From Symbiodinium natans (Eukaryota > Sar > Dinophyceae > Suessiales > Symbiodiniaceae): a stretch of DNA of 64,000 bases. The stretch lies in contig CAJNDS010002801.1 of the NCBI GenBank assembly GCA_905221605.1, positions 62,001 to 126,000 of the forward strand, in the 5' to 3' direction. The position numbers and the translations under genes were made by a program. The number at the start of each line of letters is the position of its first letter. Positions within the stretch are counted from its first letter, which is position 1. Shown here piece after piece: positions 18,863 through 29,954 of this stretch. The notes beneath the pieces are model-generated. The model had not been told where the DNA came from and ran no database searches. It worked only from the letters and a program-made list of their open reading frames with translations.

Positions 18863-21800
18863 CAGAGCAAAACGTGCAATCGTCAGGTAGTGAAGCCTCG
18901 TCCAGGACCTTCGACAGCCCTGGAATGAAGTCCATAAAAATGCCTGCCATGTGATGATCTGCAACTCGTGAGAAGCCACAGAAAGGTTTACGGGCTGGCC
19001 TTGATTCTGCGGGTTGTTGCGGCAGAACGCCGTAGCAATCTGAGGTGCAAGAGATTGCACACGAGCACCAAAGCATACCAAAAGCTGTGCGCGTCGTATG
19101 TGCTTTGCTGCTTTACGCTACTGTCTCGTTCTGCTCAAGACAGCGAGGTGGCTCCCTGCATGCTGGGGCAACTAGAAAAAGGCAATAATGGAGAGACGCC
19201 GCTTAGACGCCGCTTTGCATGCACGCGCGCAGCCCGGGTCTGGCCGATAACCAATTCGGCAGCACAGTTACTGATTGCTGAGTCTATGGCCCACAGTGGC
19301 TGAGGCTCGACCGGTGTGCATTCTTTGAGGCAGCGTGACAATATCTCTTTACAATTTCAAAGGCGGCACCTTGGACAGTGAGGGCAGGCCAGAGCCAACA
19401 CTTGCCTTCTTGCTGTATGGGAGCGGAAGCACAAAGCCAGGATTTGGGAGCGCCAGGCTTACTTTCGGGAGCAAGTCATGTCACGTCACACCGGGGCATT
19501 GCCACAAGGAGAACGGAAGGGAACAGCTTTGTCTAATTGCAAGCCTTGTGCCGCAAATAGAGGCTTGGGATGGGGGGGGGGGGGGCACCCTCGGCTTGCA
19601 TGATGCTCACGTGCAGGTCAGAAGGACGCAGCAACTACTTGACACAATTCCTGCAATGGCTTCTCACTTCCCGGTCACGCCCATACTTGCGATATACTTG
19701 CGCTAAGCTGGGATGGCGGCACTGCACACGATGGCTGTCAGTCGTCGATGGAGCAAGCGGCTCTCTGCATTGGTGTCCTCGCAGAGACCAAAAGGAACGT
19801 CTGCTCTGTTGTGCTCAGGCAGTTACTTCGTGATGAGCTGCAAGCAGGGTTGCAGTTTTGTGGCGCGGTATAGTCAAGCAATACACTCAATGCACGCACG
19901 GCCTGAATGTTACGGAATGTGATATGCGCCTGTCCTGCCAGTCGAGCATCAACCAATATCCCGCGATCGAGACGAAGTCCGTGTGAATCAGCATGTCTTG
20001 GACCATCCGGCCTGCACTCACGCCGCGTCTTATTTGGAACATGCAAATTGCTAATCAGGTGTGTGAGGATGTGTCACATTGACGGCCTGGTGTAGAATCA
20101 TGTGGCAGGACAATACTTGTGCAAGCTGAGTGGGTGCAGAATCAGACAGTTGCTTCGAGTTTTGGAAAACCATGGTTTCACCCAGATCTTTGCAGATGCG
20201 ATGAAGAATGCGACAAGTTTTGCATCAATCCAAGCTCGTTGCCTGAAGCGGGCGCGTTGCCGGAGCATGCTTTCTGCAAGCGCTTGCCTTCGGGCAAGTG
20301 TCTGCAACTGTCATTCACTCATCGTGGCAGCCTCTTTCAGAGGTTGGCCTATCTCTTCAAGCTCATTGAGCGGATTGCGGTCCGAGACGGAAAATGCATC
20401 CTGTAGCAACGGTCCACATCAGTGCACGCGGTAGCAAGGCCAACCATCTTATTTATTTGCTCTTGCTCTCCTCACTGACAATGCTGTCTTTTGCGGCTGC
20501 AAAGGTCCTCACAGCTCCAATTCTCGAAGCTGTAGAGTATCTTGCTCATTTGCGCCACATCTGACTTGAGCTGCTGCCTCAGCTGACATGTGCTGTCAAA
20601 GTGTGAACAAACTGATTTGCGTTGGCTTGGGAACTGAAGCTGCTCGTACCAGCTGATCAGGGAATGAGCCATAGCATGGTTTCTTGACCATTGTGAGCAC
20701 ACTGGAAGCCAGAAATCTTTAGTTTTCAAAAACAGTTGTCATCTGCTCTTGTCAAACTAACAGCCTCAGTGTCGGAGGCCCTGAGGCTGACTCATCAAGG
20801 CATCCTGCTGCTCTGTCAGCAGCGTCACCTGAAGTGCTGGTGCAATCTGGTGTACCTCCCTTTCATGAGCCTCCAGCCGTCCAGTGCCACATGATGCCAC
20901 ATGTCGGAGTCGAGCAAAAGACAGTGCCTTCTCAAGCTCGTCCAGGAAGTCGCCTACAAGGTGCACATCTATGACCGAGTGAAATCCATCGTCTCCCTCT
21001 ACTCGCCTAGATCACCAGGGGATGCCATGCTAAACGCCATTCCAATCAAGCAGTTCCAAGGTGTTGGTGCATTCTGATACGATTGAAGCAAGTATGCCGA
21101 CGAACTGCTGCAAGTAGACCAAACATTGTGAAAGTCCTCGCATAGCTGTAAAAATAACCAAGCGGCACGAACTACAGCAAAGACGCCACGAGCCATCACA
21201 AGTTAGGCAAGACCCTTTCGTTAGATTCTGCCCAGAGTGCGGCGTTCGCCTGCCGAATAGCTGTTGGCGCAGATCAACTCAAGGGCCAGGGGCAGCAGTT
21301 TCGCGTCCTGTCAACAAAAGATGATTCAGACGACGTTGGGTGAGCCGATTTCACACTTGCATGACTCCTCATACATGAGCAGGTCGATCAGCATGGCCTG
21401 AACTCCACCCCGTGTGAGGACTTGACGGGAAGTTGCGATGTTGTTAGCCATTAGCCCCCCAACCTACTCCACAAGCCTGCGAACCCGAAATTCGAGCTCT
21501 GCTACAGTCACGAAGTCTATGGACATCCAGAAACACCCGTGAAAGGCTGAAGTCTCGGTCCGAGACGTTTGGCGACAGCACGCCAGGCTGCACAAAAGGC
21601 AGAACTGGGTGGTCCAATACAGCCACGACCTTGTGGTCGGATGTGGCCCCAGGCTGCTGGACAGACTTCTGAGCAAGGACAAAAAGGGCACCAAGGGTGG
21701 GGCTGTGTCACACATCGTAGCCAATGTAAGCTTTCCCTGGGCGAACTCCTGAAACCTCAGCTCCAGAAACTAAGGTAGTCTTGACTCAGGCAGCACTCGC

Positions 21801-22437
21801 AAGAATTTTCGAGAGGGTGCCCCACGAAGGGCCTAGGAAGTCAACATCAATGGCGTGACTGACAAGGACACCGCCATGAGCTGCAACCCCCCTCGGCCAC
21901 CCTCGTCCACCTCATTCTACCTCTAGGATGCTACTGCTGCTGCCGCTGCTGCTGCTGCTGCTTCTTTGGTAAAGTCGGAACCAGCAAGCACAAATACTCG
22001 TGCAAATAGTGCAATGCTGGGCCACTGGCTTGACAAGAACTTGCGAGATCTGCACGTCCAGGCCTCAAGTTAAGCAAAAAAGCTTAAGATAAGCTTAAGC
22101 AATCTGGGGTGAGCCTGTGCCACTCGAATTTACCTAAATACACCATCTCTTTTTCGTGGGTGTCTGCATCGCGTACAAGGTAAGACAACTGCCCGACAAT
22201 CCACCCTGCCGACTTACCGATACACCCAGGCCAATTCCCCAACTGCCGACAAGGGCTTTACAAAGTCCGTGATTCATGTCTGCCTGCCTCCACCGACAAC
22301 TGAAAAGAAAAAACCGCTTCTGTTGCAAATAGTGTGTTTGGGTCTGAGAGTTGGCACCCCGCTGACTTGCCATGCTAACTCATGCTGAGCTGATGTCCCA
22401 GACTTCGGAGCTGAAGAAGAGCCTGTGCGATGCTGAC
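18863..22437 (-). CDS. Multi-exon alpha-solenoid (armadillo-like) gene, partial exon chain
   Basis: Exons read from right to left, with good splice sites: 22437-22380 (VSIAQALLQLRSLGHQLSM), about 21525-21376 (VAELEFRVRRLVE, then VLTRGGVQAMLIDLLMYEE), 21307-21250 (DAKLLPLALELICANSYSA), 21107-21038 (QFVGILASIVSECTNTLELL), 20953-20829 (DFLDELEKALSFARLRHV), 20400-20319 (VSDRNPLNELEEIGQPL) and 18943-18863 (IFMDFIPGLSKVLDEASL). The junction 21038/20953 is in phase (N-G-D) with a GC donor. The motif L-x-x-G-G-V-Q-A-M-L-I-D-L-L is typical of armadillo repeats. An in-frame TAG interrupts the second block near 21470. It may continue into the UBA exons at lower coordinates. An E3-ligase-type or scaffold protein is possible but not shown. 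Confidence 0.5.
21930..21962. repeat. (GCT)n triplet microsatellite
   Basis: Imperfect CTG/GCT repeat of about 11 units in an intron-like region of the minus-strand gene. Confidence 0.8.
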
Positions 22438-22843
22438 CTGTTGAACACAGAAGCATTCAGCCAGCTGTCCCTTCTAAGTTGGCTGTGTCTGCCCTCTTTT
22501 TCTCGAGCCTCTGGCATCTTGCTGTAGGACGTCTACCATGGACTTACAAACATGGTGGTGCTTGCTGCGAAAGTTGGCAGCAGTTTGCTTCAGGCCCATG
22601 AATGATACTGACAGCTAGCGGGAGGGGACAGCCCACGCGAAGCAAAGAAAGCCAACTTTTTCGGCCACGAGGGTAGCATTTGGCATCATTTGGAAGTGTC
22701 ATTTGGCATTATGGCACTGAGACAACACACCCGTCAGCGCAGGATAATCGCCTGCAGCTCCTCAGGGGCCGTCTTACAGAGGGGCTGGCATACATGGTGT
22801 ACACGGTGTACACACGCCGCAGATTGACACTTTGGCCTCCACG

Positions 22844-25030
22844 TCAGATACGGGAGTCATGCAGCAGAGCTTCATAGCTCGCGACATCAATAGGACCACC
22901 CCCCGTCTTTCGGCCAGCGCGGGACAAGCCGCGGGTCTTTGGGGACGACTTAGCGGACAGAATGTCAGTGTCCGCACGCCCCTCACAGAGCTGCGCCTCT
23001 AACTCTGCGACCCTGGCCTGCAGACTCTCCAGTTGACGTTCAAAGAATTCCGTAAGCTTCAGCACCGGACGCTGATGATTCTCGTCTGCCTCTAATGGAT
23101 TCGCTTTGTAATCCAGCAACAACTGGGCTAGCCGTCCATAGCCATGCGAGGTCGCGATGTGCAACGGACGCTGCTCGATCGGCTTCAGAAGGGTGCAGCG
23201 GGGGTCACACCTCCCCGCTTCAAGAAGATGCTGCACAATCTGCATCCGATTTAGATGGCATGCTGCACACAGTGTTGAGTGCAAAATCCGGTCTACTGCT
23301 TGTTCTGCTGAGCTTCTGCACAGCCGTATAAACTCATTGATGGCCATGTTGACCAACGTAGCCGCAACATCTGGGAACCTTTGTGGGATCAATAGTGGCT
23401 TGTCCTCCTCAAGGTCTGCTAGCGGGGAGGACTCACCAGCCAGCAAATCTTGTAGAACATTGGCTCTGGAACCAGCCGACCGATCAGGGAAGCCCCTTGT
23501 GATGGGAAACGGACAAACCCGGCGATCCGGGTCGACTGTTTGCAGGAGGACCGCCAAAATGACAGGAGACCAACCCTCACTGGTTCGAAAGGTTACAGGG
23601 TCATTGCCTTGAGCTTCTGAGCAAGGGCCGCTGATTAGACGCTCTCGCGCTTGGTCTTGGATAGCCGCGGAGCGTTCCCCCGAGGGCGGCGGCATCGAAC
23701 GCGGCGTTGACGAGCGCGGCGTTGATGAGCGCTGCGTCAAAGCGCCAGACTGGCCCCGAGCGCGCGCCTTTGGTGCCAAGTCCTGCCAGGGCGAGGCACC
23801 CCTGCCTGTCAGGGGTGGGCGACTGGAGCTCAAGCGCACGGGCTGCTGATGGGCCGTACGCAGAAGAGGCATGAGGGCTTTGACCATTGTGCTGCATCCA
23901 CGGCAGATGGCAAGATGCAGCAAGGAGATGCGTGAATCGGGTCCACTCCAGGAATTCTCTGCAGCATCGGGTAGTGCCAATGAGCAGTACTTCACAAATG
24001 CAGAGCCGGGAAAGTCGGACGAGGCCATCCTCATCAGTGGGTCAGCTCCGTACTCCACGAGAACCTGCACCATGTCTGGCCCACCACGAATGACGGCTAG
24101 AGATATGGGCGACCATGATGTTCCATCACCTCTCCGATCCGCCTCGTTGATGATCTTCCTTGCGCCTTGCCGGCATAACTCGCGCACCAGTTCCACATTG
24201 TTGCTCCAAACGGCGTGTAGCAAAGCAGTCCAACAGTGCCGATGCGTCATGATGTGAATTGATTGGGTAGCTTGCCTTAGTAGCAGCTGGCAAGTCCGTT
24301 CATGGCCACCAAAGGCGGCTAAATGCAGGGGCAACAAACCCTTGTCTAAGTGGTGGCCCTCCACCTTGTCAAAGCCAGCGCCAATAGAGGCAATACTCCC
24401 AGCCAAAGCAAACTTGTTCAAATGCGGGGAGCTGACGTGGAAGTCACCGGATGCTGCCAAAACATCAGCTTTTGCTTTGATGAGGGCGCTGCAGGCCTGC
24501 GTCATGCCACGTGCTGCAGCCACATGCAGCGGCGTCCAATCGTAAAAACCTGCATGCTTCGAAACAGCATTTAGCTCAACTCCTGGCATCTGCTTCAGAA
24601 GCCAGCAGATCAAGGATGCCCCCCGGTTGGACAGCCGGTCAGTTATGCACAGTGCGACTAGATGCATCAAGCTCCACCCTTCTTGCCATGTGCCCTCATG
24701 CAAGCTTGCAGCCTCTTCTAGGAGGAGCCTTGCGACGTGGTCATGGCCAATGTAGCACGCGCTGTGCAAAGCAGTCCAGCCATCGAGGGCAAAGTGGGCA
24801 AAGACATCAGCATCGTGGCTGAGCAGAAGTCTTGTCATCTTCACGTTTGCCAAAGCACAGGCAGCCCGTAGTGGGGTCTGGAGGTTGATCGGTTCCTGCA
24901 AGTTGGCAAAGTTGATGTCCGCCCCTTGGTCAATGGCCACATCGACCCCGAAGATCTCATTTGCCTTCACGCAGGAGACCAGGTGCAAGTTGACGGCGAG
25001 CAGGTCATCTGAGACATAGCTTGCGACCAT
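22844..25030 (-). CDS. Ankyrin-repeat protein, intronless, 728 aa
   Basis: A single uninterrupted frame starts at an ATG (25028-25030). Ankyrin repeats are visible at about residues 51-75 (TPLRAACALANVKMTRLLL), 82-107 (DGWTALHSACYIGHDHVAR), 164-190 (DWTPLHVAAARG), 230-254 (LLPLHLAAFGGHERTCQLL), 266-290, 306-330 (WSPISLAVIRGGPDMVQVLV), 368-390 and 618-645 (RPLHIATSHGYGRLAQLLLD). A Ser/Pro-rich low-complexity linker (395-455) splits the array, and a short coiled coil (660-683) is followed by a basic tail. Ankyrin arrays mediate protein binding, so the partner cannot be inferred. It is intronless while its neighbours are finely split. A different-frame ATG (25049-25051) lies just upstream, so an extra 5' exon is possible. 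Confidence 0.85.
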   Translation of the reverse strand: MVASYVSDDLLAVNLHLVSCVKANEIFGVDVAIDQGADINFANLQEPINLQTPLRAACALANVKMTRLLLSHDADVFAHFALDGWTALHSACYIGHDHVARLLLEEAASLHEGTWQEGWSLMHLVALCITDRLSNRGASLICWLLKQMPGVELNAVSKHAGFYDWTPLHVAAARGMTQACSALIKAKADVLAASGDFHVSSPHLNKFALAGSIASIGAGFDKVEGHHLDKGLLPLHLAAFGGHERTCQLLLRQATQSIHIMTHRHCWTALLHAVWSNNVELVRELCRQGARKIINEADRRGDGTSWSPISLAVIRGGPDMVQVLVEYGADPLMRMASSDFPGSAFVKYCSLALPDAAENSWSGPDSRISLLHLAICRGCSTMVKALMPLLRTAHQQPVRLSSSRPPLTGRGASPWQDLAPKARARGQSGALTQRSSTPRSSTPRSMPPPSGERSAAIQDQARERLISGPCSEAQGNDPVTFRTSEGWSPVILAVLLQTVDPDRRVCPFPITRGFPDRSAGSRANVLQDLLAGESSPLADLEEDKPLLIPQRFPDVAATLVNMAINEFIRLCRSSAEQAVDRILHSTLCAACHLNRMQIVQHLLEAGRCDPRCTLLKPIEQRPLHIATSHGYGRLAQLLLDYKANPLEADENHQRPVLKLTEFFERQLESLQARVAELEAQLCEGRADTDILSAKSSPKTRGLSRAGRKTGGGPIDVASYEALLHDSRI

Positions 25031-25667
25031 CTTGCAAGCGCACCATCAAGGCATCTGCCGCAAAGCCACTTGGCAATGGTTCCCTGTTGCGCCGCTGCGG
25101 GCCAATCAACAACGGGTCGAGATGAAGGAACATAACCAACATAACCATACATAACCCACCACAACTTCGATACAGTAGCAACCCCCCAGGCAACCGCACC
25201 AAACATCACATGCTTAGGTGTAGAAGGCATCGAGCCTTGGAGTTTACCACAGTGATGTTCTCATCACCTGAGACGATGAAGTCGCACCCCGACGTGATCG
25301 CTGTAGCATATTTAGCCAATTGAGCCTTTACGTTATGTGTGCAGCAAAAGACAGCGGCTGACATTGGCTCAGGCGCATGCATTGGAGGAAGCGGCGTGCC
25401 TGCATCCGCAAGTAGCAGTCCAAGTAGCATAAAGCTTGGAGGGGCTGTAAGAATTCACGCTTTGGGTTGTACCCTTTACACGCGCAACTTGAACCAGGTT
25501 TCAGGATGAGACGTTTGCTGTACTTCGCACTGCTGCTAGCCTGAGCAAGTGATTGGACACACGTGGAAGATGGTGATAGTATAGCTTCGAGAAACATGCA
25601 GCCCGTCAGGACCTGTGCAACCCTTTCGAGGTGCACATGTTGCGTAGTGTTGCCATGTTCCTTCCAC

Positions 25668-26192
25668 TCATCCTGTGATTGTCAACATCACCTTCTCGGT
25701 GGAGTCCACAGTCGAAAACCATGAGCCACATGTGAAACCATTCATGGTGATGATATAGCATCCACCCATATCAACCCTAAAGATGGACCACACGGTTTGT
25801 GCCCCCGGCCGAATCGTTCGTCGGTGGGCGCCGAATGCCGACTGCAGGCGCCTCCGTGCTCCATGCATCGCACATGCAAAAAGGCATGTGACAGGCATAT
25901 CCTCTGGGGTAGATGTGTGGGTCCAGAATTCCTTATCTTGGGCTGATTTATCTGATTTCCTCTCCGCGGTAAGCTCACAATTCAGCAAACAGATCGATCG
26001 GCACCTCGGCACCCAGCAGTGGGGACCTTTGGCTTGAAGAAAGGGGAAAGGGTAAGAAACGATTTGTACAGATGGAGAGAGGCTCGCACACATCGCTCTA
26101 CGACTACGCGTGGCTTTACGAGTACGGCACTGTGCCGAGCATTGCTGAGTGCCTTGCTTCTCGGGCGAGTGCCCCCCAAGTGCTGCTTCCAT
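25668..26192 (-). CDS. Uncertain open frame upstream of the ankyrin gene
   Basis: A 174-codon minus frame is open. Its last part (WSIFRVDMGGCYIITMNGFT) looks protein-like but the first half is basic and unstructured, and other frames are open too. It could be an exon of the next gene or intergenic. Confidence 0.25.
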   Translation of the reverse strand: MEAALGGHSPEKQGTQQCSAQCRTRKATRSRRAMCASLSPSVQIVSYPFPFLQAKGPHCWVPRCRSICLLNCELTAERKSDKSAQDKEFWTHTSTPEDMPVTCLFACAMHGARRRLQSAFGAHRRTIRPGAQTVWSIFRVDMGGCYIITMNGFTCGSWFSTVDSTEKVMLTITG

Positions 26193-26639
26193 GCCTTATC
26201 TTCTGCCGCGCCGTGTCGCATCTGTACGCAGCATGCACATGTGCCTAGACTTGGCCGTCGCCAGCCGGGCCCGAGGCGTTGCTTCTCGCCCGCTGCCTGC
26301 GATTGTTGATAGGCTCAGGCTGCAACTAACAATGCTCATCCCTCATCAGCCAGTATTCATAGAGGCATTTTAACTTCCATGGTGTCGTCGGGTGTCCACG
26401 ACAAAAGCCACCGGGCCTCGCCCTAAGCTTGTTAGTGCTTCGCAGTGCTTCAATCGTGACTCTCAACTCACGAGGACCTGCGATCTCAAGCAATTCTCAC
26501 GCCACTTGCCCTCGGCTTCTACGGCATCGACGCTCACCCGGCAGCGACTCGCGTCAGGCCAGCTTTGGCCGCTGCGATGAGCTTCGGGATAGCCTTGACA
26601 AGTCTTAGGGTCACATCTGACTCAGCAGCCGCACTATAT

Positions 26640-26962
26640 GTACATAAATATACAAATATAGATCTTCATATATATATATACATGTATATCTATGCATATA
26701 TATATACACTCACACTTCAACATGTATTTGCTTCTGCGAGAGGTCCAGATTTTTTGGGGACCCCCAGTTCCAGACAGATTCTGGAATTCTGGAACTGGGT
26801 GTCTCAAAAAAATCTGGAATTCTAGAATGCTGGGTCTCTGGGGAGAGGTTTTCATAGTGCACGATAGGAAAATATAGTAAAACGTGGGTTTGAGGGGGGT
26901 AGCATGCATATATATATATATATGTATATGTATATACATATCTCTCTCTCTCTCTCTCCCTC
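26640..26962. repeat. AT-microsatellite-bounded hairpin element
   Basis: Two alternating AT/TA blocks (about 26640-26710 and 26908-26940, the latter running into (CT)n to 26960) bracket about 200 bases. These hold a perfect 12-base inverted repeat, CCCAGTTCCAGA at 26763-26774 and TCTGGAACTGGG at 26788-26799, with a 13-base loop. Further TCTGGAATTC-type copies occur at 26783 and 26812. It could be a MITE-like or satellite-derived insertion. No target-site duplication was confirmed. Confidence 0.6.
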
Positions 26963-26969
26963 ATCTCTT

Positions 26970-27190
26970 TTGCGCTTGCCCCCTTAAATGCAGCTTCCGC
27001 GTGCAATTCTTCAGGCATCAGCGTGAACATCGCCATTGCCCGTGCCACCAGAGTCATACTGAGAGTTGCTGTCAGCAGAGTCAGCAGGTTCCGCCAAGCA
27101 GCTGCGGCTGCAGAGCTGCGCAAGCGGTTTTCCGCAGCATTGCGCTTCGCGTCCGTGCTCAGGTCGAAGCCTCCCTCCATCTTCTTCTCG
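26970..27190 (-). CDS. Possible exon with one membrane helix
   Basis: The minus frame reads DLSTDAKRNAAENRLRSS, then a hydrophobic segment RNLLTLLTATLSMTLVARAM, then PEELHAEAAFKG. It then runs into the (GA)n/(TA)n microsatellite, giving RERERER and YTYIYIY, which marks the end of real coding. Plus-strand frames are open too. Confidence 0.35.
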
Positions 27191-27259
27191 CCTTGGGGTG
27201 CGAAAGACCCCCGACAGCCGTCTTCCTCACTTCCTCTTCCCTTTCGTGTTCCAGGCGGT

Positions 27260-27276
27260 GGGGGGGGGGGGGGGGG
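27260..27276. repeat. Poly-G run, 17 bases on the plus strand
   Basis: Uninterrupted G17. On the minus (sense) strand this is a C17 pyrimidine run. It is the longest of several such runs in the window. Confidence 0.95.
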
Positions 27277-27410
27277 ACTGCTGTGCCTTCTGCAGTTCCG
27301 CAACCCTTCCGCATGCTGCCGCTCACGCAACCTTCTTCGGCTTGATACAAGATGCTTTAAAGTATTGCGCCACTGCTGCCGACAATGCACAATGCGGCTA
27401 GTGTGAGGGA

Positions 27411-27752
27411 TTACAATCTCGCAAGTGGATTGGTCAAGGTTGTGGGCGCTACCGCAATCCCCTGAGAGGTATCATAAAGACGGAACAAGTAGGCCAAGTA
27501 GGCCTCGATGTAAATGAGCGCCCGGCTTCGCATTACTCCATCCCGGATGTAAACGATGGCCCGCCACCACGTCCCTGGCGGGAAGTCCTGCAAGCCAGCA
27601 TCAGGGCGTACAGGGACCACTGCGCGCTCCACATGCGAGATCAGCCAGACTTCGCCCTGCCCCATATCAACAAAGCCGAGAAGCTGGGTTGGCACACCTG
27701 GGGATGCGGGAGGGACTGTATGATGTATGATACTTCGATTCTTCGTTACCAA
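27411..27752 (-). CDS. Unrecognised minus-strand open frame, 113 codons
   Basis: The frame reads PTQLLGFVDMGQGEVWLISH, VPVRPDAGLQDFPPGTWWRA, IVYIRDGVMRSRALIYIEAY and LAYLFRLYD. It has balanced composition with aromatic-rich strands and is very likely coding in part. No family is recognised. Confidence 0.45.
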   Translation of the reverse strand: MVTKNRSIIHHTVPPASPGVPTQLLGFVDMGQGEVWLISHVERAVVPVRPDAGLQDFPPGTWWRAIVYIRDGVMRSRALIYIEAYLAYLFRLYDTSQGIAVAPTTLTNPLARL

Positions 27753-28465
27753 AAACTCAACAACACAGGGCTTTGAGGAAACTATGGAAAACTTATGTAC
27801 GTAACTTTGCTACGCTCAGATTCAACACAGCAGTTTGTCAGTTTGTCACATCTAGGGAAAGAACACCGCGTGCTTCGCCGTCTCCTCGGCCTAGGCTCCA
27901 TTCATAAGCAACAACAGGCTTCAAAAACAGGTCGGACAGGTTCTGCTGGGCATTTCTCATTGATGCAAGCAAGCGGCAAGCGAGCGGAACTGTGCCATGT
28001 GGCGTTCAGGAACGGTGCGCCACACTCCGTCCAAAGTTTGGAACCAACAACAGCCCATGCGGGCAAATAGCAGCAGTTGACGTTGGAATCCTGGGCAGCG
28101 TTGGAGGTTTCGTCTGCTTTGCCTTGCACTTTCGCCTGCAGCTAAGACTGCGGCCAGTGTTCGTAAGGACTCTCTGCTTCCCTTGGCGATTTCACAAACT
28201 AAGGGCATGTACAATCAGTTGCTACACGAGTTGCTACACTACAAGCTCCGGGCACGGAACAAAACTTGAGCTGCACGTTTTGGACTAAGGTAAGGCCAGG
28301 GGCTGGCCGCTACATGGCACCACGAGGACCTGAACAAGACGTCGGGGTCCGAAGTTCGACTTGTCTCCCGCAGGATCCTCATGCCTTAGCTTGCAAACGG
28401 TGGGGACGCGCGGACTGGATGTCTGGAGGCATTTGCGATGCGCAATGCCCAATCAGCCAATTCAC

Positions 28466-29787
28466 CATGACTTGTCAGATAAGGCACGCATCGCTATTGC
28501 GAGAGTGCAGCTGCGGTTCACACCTGCCTCACAATGCACCAGCACTGGGCCGCCTGACAGGAGACGTGACGCTGCCTTCATCACACATGGCTCGACAGCT
28601 TCGCACCCTTTCCCACCCAAACCATCATTTCCGGGGGTGCAGACTGATAAAGGCGAGGCACTCGTGTCGCTGGAGTACGCAAAGGACCACACGACATCAA
28701 AGTCACACAGGATGCAGTAATCCTCAAAATCCTGGAGCAGGTGCTGCCAGGAGAACCGAAGGTTCGGTTTGGGCTTGCTTGTGTACACGGGCAATAATCC
28801 CTTGCATATTAAACGGCCGGTTTCCCCAACCCCCCGCCCCAGCAGTTTAAAATGCCCCACAAAACCCCAAAGGGTTTTGAGTACCGGGGGGGGGGGGGCG
28901 GGGTTCCTATTTTGTGCCCGAAACAAACAGCGCGTAGAGCAGGTTTCAAGCGTTAAAATTTAGGCTTGTCGGTTCAGGCTTCTCCCCATCCGCTAATTCT
29001 GTAGAGATTTTTAAAAGGGGCGACTGCCGGGCCGAGTTTTGCGGCCAAGGAGTTTTTGCTTTTTGCATTTATCTTCGGGGTGTTCTTATCTGACCGGGAA
29101 GGGATTAGATATGAGAGCTCCTGGGTGTGATAGTGGGTTGGGGTGAGGGCGGCATGTGTGGGTGTGCGTGGGTGCGGACGTGGGTTGGCGACATGCCGTT
29201 TGAATCTCGGATTGACGCGTGCTAGAGTCTCGACATTGTCGAGAACTGCAAACCAAAGGTGGGCGAGCGCTGATTTCCGATCATTTTCGTGCCTCACCTC
29301 GCACTTCGCGAACGTTGTTGCACATATCCTTGGGCGGCCAAGCGGCATCGTGCCAGAGCTCGAGGTACTCAACCTCTGGACCATAGAATGCCTGGCCTGA
29401 CAGATATAGTATTGCTTGCACTGCAGCTCTGCGTTGTGCATTTCCAATCTGGCCTGTGTCACGGACCTGAGCACAGAAGGTCTGACTATGGTGTGGCAAT
29501 CACTGATTCATGCACTGAGCTCAGGTGCAGATGGTGCACTGAGGCTTGGGCAGTTTGGGGGGAGCAGTTGATAACCTGTCTACAAAGCACCCCAAAGGCA
29601 GATTCACAAAGTTGTGGCATTCACTTAAATTTACTTCAGGGAACAATGCCAGTAGAGGCTTGGTCTGCCGTGCATGCAACGCCTTCTGGATGTTTAGCTT
29701 TTGCAGGGCCGCAATGTTTCGCGCCGCCGCGGCGTCGCCAAGAAAGATCCGGCCTGTCAAGGCTGGATCCCATACCACTGTGCCTCT
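28466..29787 (-). CDS. Dual-specificity protein phosphatase, partial exon chain
   Basis: Exon 29787-29683 has acceptor TTCTCAGCAG and donor GCGTTG. It encodes 35 codons containing DPALTGRIFLGDAAAARNI, the usual DSP opening strand with the L/F-L-G-D-x-x-A-A-x-N motif. Exon 28575-28466 encodes PVLVHCEAGVNRSCTLAIA, the HCx5R active-site loop: the Cys is the nucleophile, the Arg binds phosphate and the following Ser assists. The enzyme would remove phosphate from Tyr/Ser/Thr of proteins or from another phospho-substrate. The exon carrying the general-acid Asp is not identified between them (candidate frames near 28730 and 29580), and the C-terminus is unresolved. Confidence 0.7.
28886..28898. repeat. 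Poly-G run, 13 bases
   Basis: G13, then C and further Gs, within the phosphatase gene region (C-run in sense). Confidence 0.95.
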
Positions 29788-29954
29788 CTGCTGAGAAGTA
29801 TGCGAAGAGGAACCAGGGCAAGAAGACATAACCAAGCATGCCCAAAAAACCTAATAAGGCCATAGGCCAGGCATGTCAGGTGGCCTGGCAGGACTTCCTC
29901 AGCTGTAGCCAGCTTTCACAAGACATCACTCTGCTGGGATGGGCTACCTACTGG

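Noticed and set aside
29780-29863. Hydrophobic frame MALLGFLGMLGYVFLPWFLF as a signal anchor of the phosphatase
   Set aside because: It is in a different phase from the phosphatase exon and coincides with the pyrimidine tract before that exon's acceptor.
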